This document shows positions 10,662 to 23,049 of a stretch of DNA of 64,000 bases, one piece after another. Below the pieces are notes generated by a model. The model did no database searches, had not been told where the DNA came from, and was given only the letters and a program-made list of their open reading frames with translations. Both the position numbers and the translations under genes were made by a program. The stretch covers positions 4,362,501 through 4,426,500 of the forward strand of contig NC_088340.1 in the NCBI RefSeq assembly GCF_036884655.1. Direction: 5' to 3'. The stretch comes from Musa acuminata AAA Group (lineage: Eukaryota; Streptophyta; Magnoliopsida; Zingiberales; Musaceae). Numbering within the stretch: position 1 is the first letter of the stretch; each line of letters starts with the position of its first letter.

Positions 10662-10920
10662 TGCGAATTAAATATAACATAATCAGTACCTATGAGATCG
10701 ATAGGTACACTTTACGGTTTTGATTTCGGTCAGTTACTTATGAATTAGATTTTCTACTAAGTAACTGAAATGTCAGTTACTTATGAATTAGTTCGGACGG
10801 TTCGGTCAGTTACTAACTGACATTTCTTGTCAGTTTCTTTACGGTTATGATTTCTGTCAGTTACTTTGAGTAGCCACCACAACATCTTCAACCGGTTGGG
10901 TCAGTTACGGTTATGATACC
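10662..10920. repeat. Cluster of interleaved direct and inverted repeats
   Basis: An exact 20-bp direct repeat beginning GTCAGTTACTTATG occurs at 10729-10748 and 10772-10791. Perfect hairpin arms AAGTAACTGA/TCAGTTACTT lie at 10759-10782 with a 4-nt loop, and AACTGACA/TGTCAGTT at 10815-10835. The unit TTTACGGTT(T/A)TGATTTC is repeated near 10711 and 10840. Part of the block (10662-10740) recurs inverted at the window start. Confidence 0.7.
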
Positions 10921-11345
10921 AAATTCAAAGGAATGACACTTGCAATGGCCTGGGTATCAATCATTTGTCACGATAATTACTACTTCCAAATCTCTTGGTG
11001 ACATAGTAAACTTATATTTTGGTGGATGGATAACCCACGAAAAATTTTGGAACCCAATCTGTATGTCCAAGAGTTACTTATATTAAATTACAACTAATAT
11101 ATCAATAAAAACACGTAAAATATATTTATTGTCTTTACCTAGTAATATGATTTATGATGTCTATGCTTCATAAATATAACAAATAATATATTTATTAAAA
11201 TTTAAAATTAAAGTAGATATTTTTTAAAAATATTATTTTTAGTGTTCTACGAAATGTTTGTTAAGTATGCATATGCATTAATGTTTACTTTAAACATATT
11301 TTGTAGCGAAAATATATGGTCTTTCGGTGAAACAAGCCTAAGACT

Positions 11346-11436
11346 ATATATGTATGTATGTATGTATGTGTGTGTATGTACTTATATATATAAGTATACA
11401 TATATATACAATATATATATATATATGTATATGTAT

Positions 11437-11518
<82 letters not shown>

Positions 11519-11561
11519 GTATATATATATACATATACATATATATATATATACATACATA

Positions 11562-11597
<36 letters not shown>

Positions 11598-11638
11598 TGT
11601 ATACATACATATATGTATATGTATATATATATACATAC

Positions 11639-11672
<34 letters not shown>
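11346..11672. repeat. Compound TA / TATG microsatellite
   Basis: About 330 bp composed almost only of TATG, TGTA, CATA and TA units on either strand. The long open frames here are low-complexity artefacts. Confidence 0.95.
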
Positions 11673-11673
<1 letters not shown>

Positions 11674-12285
11674 AATATATATTTTCTTAAATGTTCTCCA
11701 TTTAAGAAATAAACATTCAAATAGTTTGAATTTTATACGAGTTATAGTGTTTTTCCAATATGGATACAGTCTTTAAACATGCTTTCAAAAATATTATAAC
11801 TCTATTACAAAATAAAAAAAATAGGAAAACTAAACTGAAAAATATGAATGAATACTTATGATTCCTTTACTAGGTATAGGAATCAACCTCATAAAATAAA
11901 TTTATACTAAGTTACTGTGTTTTCAGCAATACTAAGAAAACACTGTAACATAGTAAAAAAAAAAAACTATTGTTGGGGGTAGGAAAAAGGAGAAAAAAAA
12001 ATTAAGTAGGTGAAGATATAATTTGAAATTAGAGTAAGTAAGGGTGTTGTTAGAAAAATATGAAAAAATAATAAAGAGTTTTTTTTTTTCTGGAAAATCT
12101 CCCATTTCCATATAATGTGTCCTCCTTAAACATGGCATTCGGTCCTCAAAGCATTTCTCTCATTCAAACAAGGATAGTTGGAGTTTGGTACCTTAGTACT
12201 ATGAGATTCCAAATCTTTCTGGCTTTACAAATATCCTTCCCTCTTACTCTACATAAAGGGAGAGTCATAGTCCACCTTCCCTTCC

Positions 12286-13443
12286 ATGGCTTATATGCTC
12301 AAGAACACCAGGAGTATCGACTTCGTGGGTCGGGAGAAGCTCCGGAAAAGATGTCCCCTTCATGATGATTTGATTGCCGAGATCCTCTCCTACCTCCCGG
12401 CGAAGACCTTCGTTAGGCTCCTCTCTGTTTGCAAGACCTTCCACCAATTGTCGTTCGACTACCATTTCCACCTTTTGCAGTCACACCACAACACGACCAT
12501 CTCCGGCTTCTTAGTCGAGTATCATGGCACCAACCTATCCCTCCTCAAAGTTGACCCCTGCACCGGCGTGCCCAAAAGCAGCCTCGAATTTCTTAGGAAT
12601 AGCAACGCCACAATCCTCGGGTCTGCCGGTGGCCTCATCTTCGTCTTGCATGGGAACGAGGGATCGTCCGATGCTACTACTAGTAGCATATTTGTCTACA
12701 ACCCAGCTCGTAGAACTCGGTGTCGTCTCCCCACCCCATCGGGCGTGCGTTTGATGGGTAGCATCGCGGTGAAGTTCACGGACGATAGTGACGTGGTGAC
12801 GGAAGACTACAAGCTGGTCTACCTCTCACCGACCTGGGAATGGAGCTTGTTGTACCACTGCCGGGTCTACGACTCAGCGACTAGGGCATGGACGATGGAC
12901 AAGAAGCTCAACTTGGGGGCGAGGGAACTAAACTACAAGCATCCGGTGGTCTGCGGAGATGTTGTATTCTGGGCATCAGACTGGCGTTCGCGCACGAAGG
13001 TTGACCCGTACGTCGTCGCCTTCGATGTGAGAGAGGAGTGCACACAAATCATCCATCTACCGAAAGAAGCAGCCATCTGCTGCGACGACACAATTGGGAT
13101 AGCTAAGTGGGAGGGGAACTCGTTGTGCCTGATCCATTACCGCATGCTTTCTTGTGGGTTCACTCTGTGGCTGCTGAGGAAGGCGAGAGACGGTGCGACA
13201 GGATGGGTGAAGGCAAATGAGATAAGCTTGGCCGAGATGGGGCTCAAGAATAGATGCTTCGTAAGCTCCGTTATGCTGTGTGAGGTGGCAAAGACGGTGC
13301 TACTTGTTTTCACCATCACTAACAAGGCATACAGCTACGATTTGAAGGATGGAGAACTCAGAAACCTGGGATTGTGTTACCCCAGGTTGATCCCTTACTC
13401 TAATACGCTTCGGCCATGCGGCCAGCAAGAGGAGCTGTTGTGA
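12286..13443 (+). CDS. F-box protein (F-box associated/kelch-like type)
   Basis: A single-exon 385-aa frame. An F-box occupies about residues 24-66 (CPLHDDLIAEILSYLPAKTF, then VRLLSVCKTFHQL) and should bind SKP1 in an SCF ubiquitin ligase. The remainder resembles an F-box-associated beta-propeller: FLRNSNATILGSAGGLIF, SIFVYNPARRTRCRLPTPSG, VYDSATRAWTMDKKLNL and VVFWASDWRS match the repeated blade pattern. The substrate cannot be told. Plant genomes hold hundreds of such genes, often fast-evolving and intronless. The start is the ATG at 12286; TACATAAAG at about 12250 is a weak TATA candidate. The frame is intact and GC-rich against AT-rich flanks. Confidence 0.9.
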   Translation: MAYMLKNTRSIDFVGREKLRKRCPLHDDLIAEILSYLPAKTFVRLLSVCKTFHQLSFDYHFHLLQSHHNTTISGFLVEYHGTNLSLLKVDPCTGVPKSSLEFLRNSNATILGSAGGLIFVLHGNEGSSDATTSSIFVYNPARRTRCRLPTPSGVRLMGSIAVKFTDDSDVVTEDYKLVYLSPTWEWSLLYHCRVYDSATRAWTMDKKLNLGARELNYKHPVVCGDVVFWASDWRSRTKVDPYVVAFDVREECTQIIHLPKEAAICCDDTIGIAKWEGNSLCLIHYRMLSCGFTLWLLRKARDGATGWVKANEISLAEMGLKNRCFVSSVMLCEVAKTVLLVFTITNKAYSYDLKDGELRNLGLCYPRLIPYSNTLRPCGQQEELL

Positions 13444-14639
13444 GCAATCTGAAGAAGACTTTTCCTTTTCCCTCTTTTTCTGCTTCTGCTATATAATAGT
13501 ATCATATCCTCGGATCAACCTTTTATTGAGTAATGTGCAAAGATATATGAATGTAATTACTGAGATTTATGAGAGAGATGAAGATTTATACACTCAGTTC
13601 AAAAGAATCACACACCGTCTTAAAATTTTAAATTATATAATAATGATGAGTTTACGTGAAACTGATTAGGATTAACATGCATTAGACTGGATACCAACTC
13701 AACTAAGAAGCTTAGGCTTTATCCAATATATATCACTCAGATTCTTTTACTCTATTTCTTATTCTCTTTCTATCCCTCTAATATCATTATTTATTTTAAT
13801 ATTAACTAAACTATCTACTAGAGTAAAATATCATTCACGTCTTAGTTAACTAACGTGATATGATCCCAACTCATGTTTGTAGGAATATTCAAGATTTCTC
13901 TTAGACGGAAATACTGAGCTCCTGTAATGAAAATATCATCATCTGGAGATGAAAATACTATGCTCTCGAGGTATCACATACACAAAGATCAAGGTCGAAA
14001 GGAGTTTCATCACTCTAATGCTTTAGTTAGTAATATGAGGTCCTGGTTTAAAGTATTTTTTTATACCTTAGATAAGAATGAAGCTTGTGATTGTCTTCCT
14101 TATCATGATAAATGAGAAGAAGATTTTTATTTTCTTGCTTTGAATCTTCCTCACATAGATAATGATGACTTGGATCTCACGTGGTAATCACATGTTAGCC
14201 GATAATAGATTCACTATCATATATCTTTTTCTCATTTGCAAGAACAAGCTAAATAATGGTGACCACATAATTCTATTTTCATTTGGTTACGACGAACGTC
14301 TAGCATATTTTCTCTATCATTATTTAGGAAATCGAAAGTTATTGTATAGAAGTCATCCCGATAGAGTTACAACCTTTTAGACGTAAAAATTGTCTTACAT
14401 TTCTCTCAACCTGATTAAAAAAATACTTTAGGCATCCAAGTCATTGACGAAAATAAACAATAATAGCTAGAAAGACATAATTTATTAGAGAGTTCCTACC
14501 AACTTGGAATAGACAATTATCCTTCCAATTATAAGTTATTATTGAATTTATTAAATTTTGCAATCAAAATCAGCATTAGGCATTTTATGGGGAGCAATCA
14601 TGCTCCTCCTTGTATATACGAGAAAAATTTCCTTCTTTA
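13444..14639. other. AT-rich intergenic DNA
   Basis: Holds the F-box 3' flank. Short open frames are present, but no domain or splice structure was recognised. It may include decayed transposon DNA downstream of the LINE remnant. Confidence 0.4.
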
Positions 14640-15480
14640 ATATTTAATTGTCTCTACATTTCATCTCTTATATTTTTTCTAGTAAATCTATAAAAAAATT
14701 TAGATTTATTAACATTATATCTTAATATTTTTAGATTCTCATACCTTTGGAATGTCTCAAATTTGGTTCCAAAAAATTTCTTGGTAGGTCTAAAAGAGAA
14801 GAATATCATTAGCAATAGTAAGATGATAAATATTAAATTTATGCTTCAAATTGATGAGAGATAATTGTCCATCATCATACGAACATGATTTAGCATTTAA
14901 GTTACGACTCGGACAACAACGATATAAATATAATGGAAAAAGGTTCCCCTTGTTTAATACCTCTCTTATGTCTAAAATCATTAATGATACAAACATATTA
15001 AGCCATGATATACAAGTTTGAATCTAAGAGATAAATAGGTTGGGAAAATTGAGGAAAGAGTTATAGATAATATTTTGGCTAGTTATGTCTAAAATCATTA
15101 ATGATACAAACATATTAAGCCATGATATAAATAAGTTGGGGAAATTGAGGAAAGAGTTCTAAAACATGGCTGAATGCTTTCTAAGATAATTTATCATAAT
15201 TTTTTTCAATATCAATTTTAATCAACAGCACTTTTATCCTTGGATTTATAGATAATATTTTGGAGATAATTTGAGGAAGAAATTTTTTTATACAATTGGT
15301 TAAGAACTTAGGAAGAATCTTATAGTTTATATTGCAGAATAATATTGGTTAAAAACCACTTATTGAGTTTAGGAGTCTTAGATCTAAGAAAGTTAAAAAA
15401 AAAGTTTTAACCCAATCAGCATGAAACATACACTTATCATAGAAATGATGAAAAACTATAATCATTTGGTCCACTATGGT
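14640..15480 (-). mobile_element. Decayed LINE (non-LTR retrotransposon) reverse-transcriptase remnant
   Basis: Minus-strand fragments in changing frames follow plant LINE RT order: YKILPKFLTNCIKKFLPQI (about 15320-15260), LLIKIDIEKNYDKLS (motif A, about 15230-15180), RGIKQGEPFS (about 14965-14935) and HLTIANDILLF (the HLxxADD box, about 14820-14790). Stops and frameshifts interrupt the frame and the catalytic ADD reads AND, so it is dead. A segment is duplicated: 14968-15011 recurs at 15086-15129. Confidence 0.75.
14968..15161. repeat. Local duplication inside the LINE remnant
   Basis: The stretch starting TATGTCTAAAATCATTAATG at about 14968 is repeated at about 15086, each followed by similar GTTGGG(A/G)AAATTGAGGAAAG text. 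The second copy lacks some of the bases between the two parts. Confidence 0.75.
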
Positions 15481-15880
15481 ACCTCATGTCCTATAAAAGA
15501 ATTCAACCATTTTACCAAATCTCATGGACCTCAAAACATTCCAAATAAACTTTGCGTTGATTTGAGGAAAATATTTATTTTAATTAATTATATATTTTAA
15601 ATTGAGCACCAAATACAAAATATCAATCATTCAAGACAATGTTCTTTAATTTCAATAAAACTAGAAAGCTATAGTGTGGTGTGAGAGTACATGGATTTGT
15701 TACGCTGTGCGATACACATATATACTATAACGTATGGTGTAGAAATGTATATATGTATTATGATGTGTGATATAAGAGTGCTTGTATATACTATGATGTA
15801 TAGTTTAAAACCGCATGTATATATTATGACTTGCAATATGGAGATGCACGTATAGGTCAGGATAATGTGTAGTGTAAGAA

Positions 15881-15881
<1 letters not shown>

Positions 15882-15969
<88 letters not shown>
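15882..15969. repeat. (AT)n microsatellite
   Basis: About 43 uninterrupted AT units. Length is probably polymorphic and may be mis-assembled. Confidence 0.98.
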
Positions 15970-15972
<3 letters not shown>

Positions 15973-17712
15973 ATGATATGGAGGAGTATAGGAGGCCAAG
16001 TATATATTATGTTTCTTATATGTGCGTATAAATATTTTAAATTATTTTAAAATAAAAGTTTACTTATTTATTATACTATATAGTATGGTTATGCTTGTTA
16101 AAGAAGTCATAGGAATGTCTTATATCGATGGTTTTGAAATATTATATACATGATATAATATATACTCACCTAAATAAAACCATAGAGGTTTATACCAATC
16201 GAGTGATTACTCATTATAGATATCATTTTATAGATACGGATACTAATACTCTATCTAAGTGATTGGGCAGGAAGTGAGCACGTGCGAGTTTATACTAATG
16301 CTCAAATATAGACGATAACTTATGAATATTTTTATGTGTATAAATTTTGGATATATTATATATATATATATGTATTATTAGATGTTATAATTATGTACTA
16401 GTATCAAAATCATTATATAAATTTTTTTTATTATTTTATTTAATAAATTAATATATTTTACTTTTAAAATTATCCTTTTTTTTTGTTATAATTCATATTT
16501 TAGTTATACATGCAACATATAAATAGAACTAGGATTAGTATTTTACACAATCATCATGCCCGGAAGAAGTGACAATGATTCACTCAACCATCATGGCAGA
16601 ATTCTACAGTAATTATCATGATATTTAAAAAATAAGCTTGATTACTCCTTCTAATTCACAATAATCTATTTTCCTTATATTTTGAGAGTATTGGATTCAC
16701 GGAAGTCCTTATTACTATGAGATAATGATCATTGGTCCCTTAAATATGATGGAAGAGAAGGGGATGTCTCCTGTCTATGTATACATATTTAATGTGTTTC
16801 TGCAGGCAAAGATAACACGATGAGATCAGACTTCTCCTTTTCCTCTCCTGTAAATTACGACTCCCATGCCTCTTTGTACCTCAAGCCTGACACCATCTCA
16901 AGGCAAGCCACAAGCAACTAAGATTTGTCTGATTCCCATATATAAAACTGAGATTTGTCTGCTGCATTAAAGACTGATAAGACACTACTTAGCTTTGTCA
17001 GTTTGACCATTGCCTGAAGCTGTTTACACCACAGAGTTGTTTATCATCTATCCAACCATTCGCCCAAGGCAGTAGAAACTGTTGTGTTAGATACTTGCAC
17101 CACAAAACCATTGCCTCTGCCAGCATTTGTAGCCACTTGTCCTTCTTTACCATGAACGCTCTGATGATTCTTTGTAGAGAGGAGTGGTAAAAGTTATTTG
17201 ATGAGAATTCCATCTCTCATTCTATCGTTATATAATTGGAATCAGATCGGGTCCGATCATTATGATTTGAGAAGATAAAGCTGGATAAGTGACAGTGTCT
17301 GTGGGTCACATTTTTAGATCCGTAGATCTCTGCATGAGGGTCTCTGATGGTGTTTTGGATGCTTGCTAATTGATGTGACCAACTCAACAGATTCTTCCTT
17401 TCATGTCCATCATCGTCATGTTACAAATCGAAAAGATTAAGCTATCTTATCTCGATTCTTTGTGCCTATTTCCACACTTCGCAGCGTTACATGAGTAGCA
17501 GAGAGAGAGAGAGAGAGAGAGATATGCTCATAGCACTGTGCGAAGCCACACTCACTTCTTTTCTCTCTCCACTTATCTTTCTGGTATCATATAAATATAA
17601 CCTCAACGGATGGTGCTCCGAGTTCCATTTCAGACAATACCATCCCTCTCCCTCTCTCTCTCTCTGTGGAGGAAGGAGATGGAGAAGCTATGAAGATTCA
17701 TGTTAAGAGACC
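15970..17712. other. Intergenic DNA upstream of the cyclin gene
   Basis: AT-rich to about 16500, then mixed sequence. (GA)n at 17500-17522 and a CT tract at 17647-17664 lie close to the cyclin start and probably belong to its promoter/5'UTR. No gene was recognised. Confidence 0.5.
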
Positions 17713-19119
17713 ATGCAGCTCACACACTACAAAGACTTGGGCTCCTGCAGCGACCTGCTGTGCGACGAGGACGCCAGCGAGCTGGCGGACGACTCGCCGG
17801 ATCGATCCAGGGATGCCGAGTTCCCGGACGACTCGGACGAGTCCATCGCCGGGTTCATAGAGGGCGAGGCGGACTACACGCCCGGGTTCGACTACCCGGC
17901 TCGGTTCCGGTCCAACTCGCTCGACTCGACCTCCCGCCGGGAGGCAGTCGCCTGGATTCTCAAGGTGGGAATCCGCTGGCGCACGTTAGACCCCAGATGC
18001 CTGTCTTTTCTACCTTGCGCTCCTCCGCTCTGACGGACGTCAAACATTTCGTTTGTTTCTTTTCAGGTGAGTGCATACTACCGTTTTCAAGATCTAACGC
18101 CGTACCTCGCCGTCAACTACATGGACCGGTTCCTTGCTTCTCACCGTTTACCGGTAAGTTGATCACACCGTTCCGAACTCCCCATCACCGTCCGATCGTC
18201 ATCGGATGGTTGTCGAAATGCTGTGAGCTTCTATAACGGAAATGTCCTGCATTTGACTCGTAAGAGATTGGTTGCATTCCGTTGCTGCAGCAAAATGTGT
18301 GGGCTCTGCAACTCTTATCAGTGGCTTCCCTGTCGCTGGCTGCAAAGATGGAGGAGACATTAGTGCCTACCCTTTTGGATTTGCAGGTACTTGACCTCTA
18401 ATCACTGTTGCAGTCTTCACTTCCATGTACGTCTTTAGCTTTGAGATGTTGATTAGATTGAAGGCGCCGAGTTCGTCTTCGAGCCTCGAACGATACGAAG
18501 GATGGAGCTGCTTGTGCTCGGCGCCTTGGGCTGGAGGCTTCGATCTGTAACGCCCTTCACTTACATGGATTTTTTCGCCTGCAAACTCGATCCATCAGGG
18601 AAATCTGCAACGTATTTGATTTCATGTGCCTCGAGCATTATATTAGCAACATTGCATGGTAACACCCAATGTCTTCTTTTCTTCTTCTTCTTCTTCTTCT
18701 TCTCGGACTGAAACATGCAATGTCTCAGATATCGAGTTCTTGAGTCACTGCCCATCGTCGCTTGCTGCAGCAGCCATTATTCGTGCAGCTGAGGATGTTG
18801 CAGATCTAGCTTTGATCGATGCAGGGATTGCAGTGTCATGGTGCATTGGACTAACCGAGGTAATCTCAAAGCTAATATTTCATGCTGAAGATAAAAGTTA
18901 CTCTAAGCCAATGGTGAGTGGTGTTGTGAAGAAGCCATGAGATGCCTGTGCATGTTTTCGTAGGATGGGATTGGCAACTGCTACAGATTGATGCGAAGAG
19001 TTGCAGAGGGTGCTATGTTGAAGAACCCTCTGGTCAACATGGGGTCAAGGGTCTCACCTGCTTCTCTCCCCCCTGCTAAAAGAAGAAGAAAGATGAGCAT
19101 AGGTGGGAGGATAAGCTAA
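17713..19119 (+). CDS. D-type cyclin
   Basis: Six exons (17713-17964, 18067-18153, 18291-18386, 18457-18658, 18729-18859, 18964-19119) join in frame to 307 aa. D-type cyclins activate CDKA and phosphorylate retinoblastoma-related protein at G1/S. Near the N-terminus LLCDE matches the LxCxE pocket-binding motif. The cyclin N fold includes REAVAWILK, VNYMDRFLASHRLP, LAAKMEE, EGAEFVFEPRTIRRMELLVL and LGWRLRSVTPFTYMDFFA; the cyclin C part is FLSHCPSSLAAAAIIRA ... LTEDGIGNCYRLM. The six-exon layout is usual for CYCDs, and the length is short-to-normal. The C-terminus is basic (AKRRRKMS), a probable nuclear signal, with no evident PEST tail. Subgroup (CYCD2/4/6) cannot be settled by eye. A TTC repeat lies in intron 4. 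Confidence 0.94.
18674..18703. repeat. (TTC)n in cyclin intron 4
   Basis: About nine TTC units just after the exon 4 donor. Confidence 0.9.
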
Positions 19120-19733
19120 GCTTTCTTATTGGTCTTTGTTCAGATTCCTCAGTATTTAGAGAGGAGATTAGGTTTTATTCAACAGTGTGTGTAGGATTTG
19201 GCTATTTGTGAAAGCCATGATTGAATGCAGAGAGTTGCAGATTCCCAATGGAGGGGGATCTGCCATTCTTCTTCTTTATGGTGGAGTGTGTGCTTGTTGT
19301 TAGTGGAAGCGAGTGGGGGCTATTGACATCAATGCCTGCATTCAGTGAGCCAGATGGTGTGTCTTTTTAGGGTCAATCGGAAGAAATGAGATGACACTCA
19401 ATTCGAGCAGCTTCAACTCTCAAAACGTTCCACAGCTTTCTGGTCAACCGGTCAACATTCTCCCTAACCTCATCAATGTGTCTTCCATGGACACATGCTA
19501 TGTTTTCTTATTGTATTGATTCACCTTAGTTTATGTTGTGTGATTCGAGTGTCACGCATAGCAGTCAAAAGATGAGACAGCTATCAGATTTCAGGCTGCA
19601 CCTCTTTAAATAAGAAGTATTCAAATAGACTCTTCTGTGCTTTAAGATTGTCCATGCAAATTAAAATACAATCAGAGATTTTATATTGGTTCATACAATT
19701 GCATGCATACTATCCTCAATGAGATGTATAATC

Positions 19734-19734
<1 letters not shown>

Positions 19735-19779
<45 letters not shown>
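19735..19779. repeat. (CT)n microsatellite
   Basis: About 22 CT units. Confidence 0.97.
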
Positions 19780-22537
19780 ACAATATACATTAGCTGCAGG
19801 ATGAGAAACTCCATTTGCCACCCTAATCAGCACAACCAGCTTTCCTCCTTGATATCAGTAAGTAATCATGTTTGAGTTGACCATTGGTCATATCCAACTC
19901 AGTGACCACTAAAAGAAGAGTTAGAGGTGGTCAAAAGATACGGATCACTTCAACATAATTAAACTAGTTCAAATAATCCAAACTATCAAATGTTTCAGCC
20001 ACCAAATTCAACTCAGAACTGCACTCAATCTTGGATGGAAGAACATGCAGTTCCCATGTCTTGTGTTATTTCTTCTCCTTCAACAAAGCCTGAATCTTCT
20101 CTTTTGAGGTGTGAGAAAGATGATCTGAGACAATCCAGGGTGTGATCATGATGGTAGTGGATGAGAGAAGCACAACCAAGGGAGAGTCATTTGCCCAACA
20201 AGCGCACAGCTTTTGCTCTCTTCAATTCACTTGTGCTCGAAAGGAGAATGCTTTGTTGCACAGGTGGCCTCAGGTTTGATTGGAACATGCCCACCCTCCT
20301 ACATTTACGGCAGTCTTAGTTCCTGTCCTGCTGCTAACAAATCTATTTTGGTCATGGGACCTTTGCCAGTGTGTTCACGAGCTTCAAAGCTGCTCTCATG
20401 GCAAGGTTGCTTGCAGGTTGCAGCTGCCATCAATTTGCTGATGGTGCTCAGTCAGTAGGGTGATACAAATGAACCCAATTTGCAGAGTCTTCAAGTCATT
20501 ATGATGCAAGCAATAAAACAGGATATAATTCAACAGAGAAATCAGAGAAACCAATCCCCTTAAAATCTCCATTTTGTTGAATCTCTATTGTAGTTGAACT
20601 CATGCAATAGATCATGTCTGAATTGCCATAGAGAGCAGCATTCATCTTAAAAGCAAAGCAAAAAAAACCCAAATGCAGAATTCCAGATCATGTCTGAAAA
20701 GCAGTACTATCAGAGAATTTATTTGTCCAGTGAGAGAATCTGCCTTTGTATGATAAACTGTGTCATTGATTCCTGATTAATCTTGATGCTGAACCAGGAA
20801 AAAGCATGGAAGGATCTCTTACTTCTATGTACTGAGCAGCACAGAGTGTCAAGTAACAGAGAGAAGCATCCAATGTGGATGCTTCTCTTTTCACCTCCTT
20901 CTTTATCCGCTTTGCTTTCACCATCTCACACGCTCTCTCTCTCTCTTTTACCTCAGCGAGACAACCAATGAATAAGCCCAAAAGCCGAAGACCCTTCACC
21001 TCCCACACCAAAAGGAAAAGAGTGTCGGAGCATGAAATGTCCAAATGTGCTGCCTCTTTACCACTTTTCACTCTCAATGGATCTTTGCTCAAAGATGGCC
21101 ATCAGCTCACTGGGTTGCAGCTTTTGGCTCTGATTCTTTTGGTTGCAAGATCTAGCTCATTGTTCTTCTTTTTCCCTTTTGTTGGGTAAACAATGGTTGG
21201 ATCATGTTGTTGATGTTGAGCAATGGAGACAAAAGTTAGAATGATATCGGAATATAAAGATACAGTTTGATGTTCCTTTTTGAGATGATTCTCCACAGAT
21301 AGAGTTTGCTATAGATCGAGTCTTTTCCTAAAAACTTAATCTTATCAAGAAATATGAGTTCGGGTCCTAAGTCTATCTCTCTATTTCATCTGAAGCTTAA
21401 TATTTTGTATAATGTTTTCTCTCAAATTTATCTTGCATCATATACTTGGATTCAGCTTCATGTACCAAATCTAATTCCACCTGTGAATGAGGCACATTAG
21501 ATTCTTTCTTGCATTAACAATAATAACCATAATCCACACCTTGCACACATATTTCTTCAAACTATTCAAACAAGTTTGTAGGAGCTCCATTAGTTGGAAC
21601 TATAATTCTTTGTGTCTACTTTCGAATCAAGCAAGATGGGGATAAAGTTCTTGTGCTCAATCATCAGGAGCCACCACCTACTCAGCTTTTCTGTGGTTTC
21701 ATGGTGGTATGCATATGCAAATGCCAAAAACACTTTGATGAGCAAAAGTTTAAAGATCATGCATATTTAACTTCAAGCTCAAGAACAAAAGCAATTCACT
21801 AGGATTTTATTCCAACATCACAAAGGTTCTAGCAATGGCAGTGCAAAGTAATCTTGATCCAAGCATGATATGTGAACATACTTGGGAAAGCTGTAAGTTA
21901 GAATCATGTTATGCTCATGGAATCTGGAATAGCAACCTGCAGTGAAAGTTTAAGAATCAAAATCTTGTCTATGATATCCCTTGATCTGAATCAGTATCCA
22001 TGATACAGGAGCACCTGCTATGAACAGAGCTACAACACTTCACAAGGCCTGGCCTTTAATTCACTTTGGATCTTCTATAGATTTTACTTCATCAAGTATA
22101 ACCTAGTGATAAATAATTTTTTTTATTTTCATTAAGGATTTTTTTTTTCTTCAACTATAACAGATTCTAAAATGAATCAATTGCTGAGAAGGAACAAAGC
22201 AGCAGGTAGATCTAGTTGATACCATCTTTCCCTTTTCTTTTCTTTTGTTACAGATTTGACAAAAGTCATAAGTCCTTAGGGAATGTATTAGATGAAAGCA
22301 ATCATTCTTTGAGGATTGATGTTCTTCAGACCAGAACAATCTTGCTTCATGATTTATATATATTACATTTCTGCAGTAGATTTATCCTTGATTATTTTGT
22401 CTGGGATATGCTTTTCATCCATGGCTGCTAAATCATTGAAATCATGGGAGCATGATTTTGCAATTTGAGGAACATGAAGTTCCTTTACAGAAATATCATC
22501 TCTCATTTAGGTGAAGAATTATGCCAACAAGGAAAGA

Positions 22538-22539
<2 letters not shown>

Positions 22540-22574
<35 letters not shown>
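22540..22574. repeat. (TA)n microsatellite
   Basis: About 17 TA units. Confidence 0.95.
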
Positions 22575-22575
<1 letters not shown>

Positions 22576-23049
22576 AGGATGTTAGGTCATGTTGTTCCTA
22601 AGATTTCCACTGCAAATGCTGTTGCAAGTCAACCAAGTTTGCAGTAAATTTGATTGCATGCCTAAACTTTGGCATGGAAGATGTGGCTGTAAAGCTAATG
22701 CACAGATCATAAGATTGAGATCAGCTTGTCTATCATGAATTCCAATACCATCAGAACACAAACCACTTGAAGAATCATATGAAACATCTCATCTCATGTT
22801 CTGAGATCAGAGAGGAAAGCCTTTTCACATCACTGATCGATCAGCTTCCAGTTTCTGCAATGATCTGCAGTGAAGGGCGCCAATGTCGAGGCCTCGCTGC
22901 TGACTGCTTGCTGGTCTTATGTCCATCCCTCTCCTGCTTTGCTACCTGAAAAATTCCATTACTGCGATCACTCTGCTACTGATTCATCTCGATGTATGGA
23001 GAAGAAAACATTCTATCATGAACTATACATTGTGCTCGAATTCTCTCCT

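Larger units (their letters stand above)
9861..12285. other. AT-rich intergenic DNA with repeats
   Basis: No coding sequence was recognised. The stretch holds a cluster of short direct and inverted repeats (10660-10920), a long TA/TATG microsatellite (11346-11672) and A/T-rich filler up to the F-box gene promoter. Confidence 0.5.
19120..23049. other. Intergenic region between convergent genes
   Basis: 3' flanks of the cyclin and the DUF4228 gene. It carries (CT)n at 19735-19779, a CTCTCT-rich stretch near 20930 and (TA)n at 22540-22574. Only short frames without domains are present; no gene was recognised. Confidence 0.5.

Noticed and set aside
11242..11712. Overlapping long open frames on both strands rich in Tyr, Ile, Met and Cys
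   Set aside because: They arise from the TA/TATG microsatellite; there is no codon bias, domain or promoter.
19428..19441. TTCCACAGCTTTCT, matching the first 14 bases of miR396
   Set aside because: The match stops at base 14 and no complementary arm lies within about 200 bp, so no precursor hairpin is supported.
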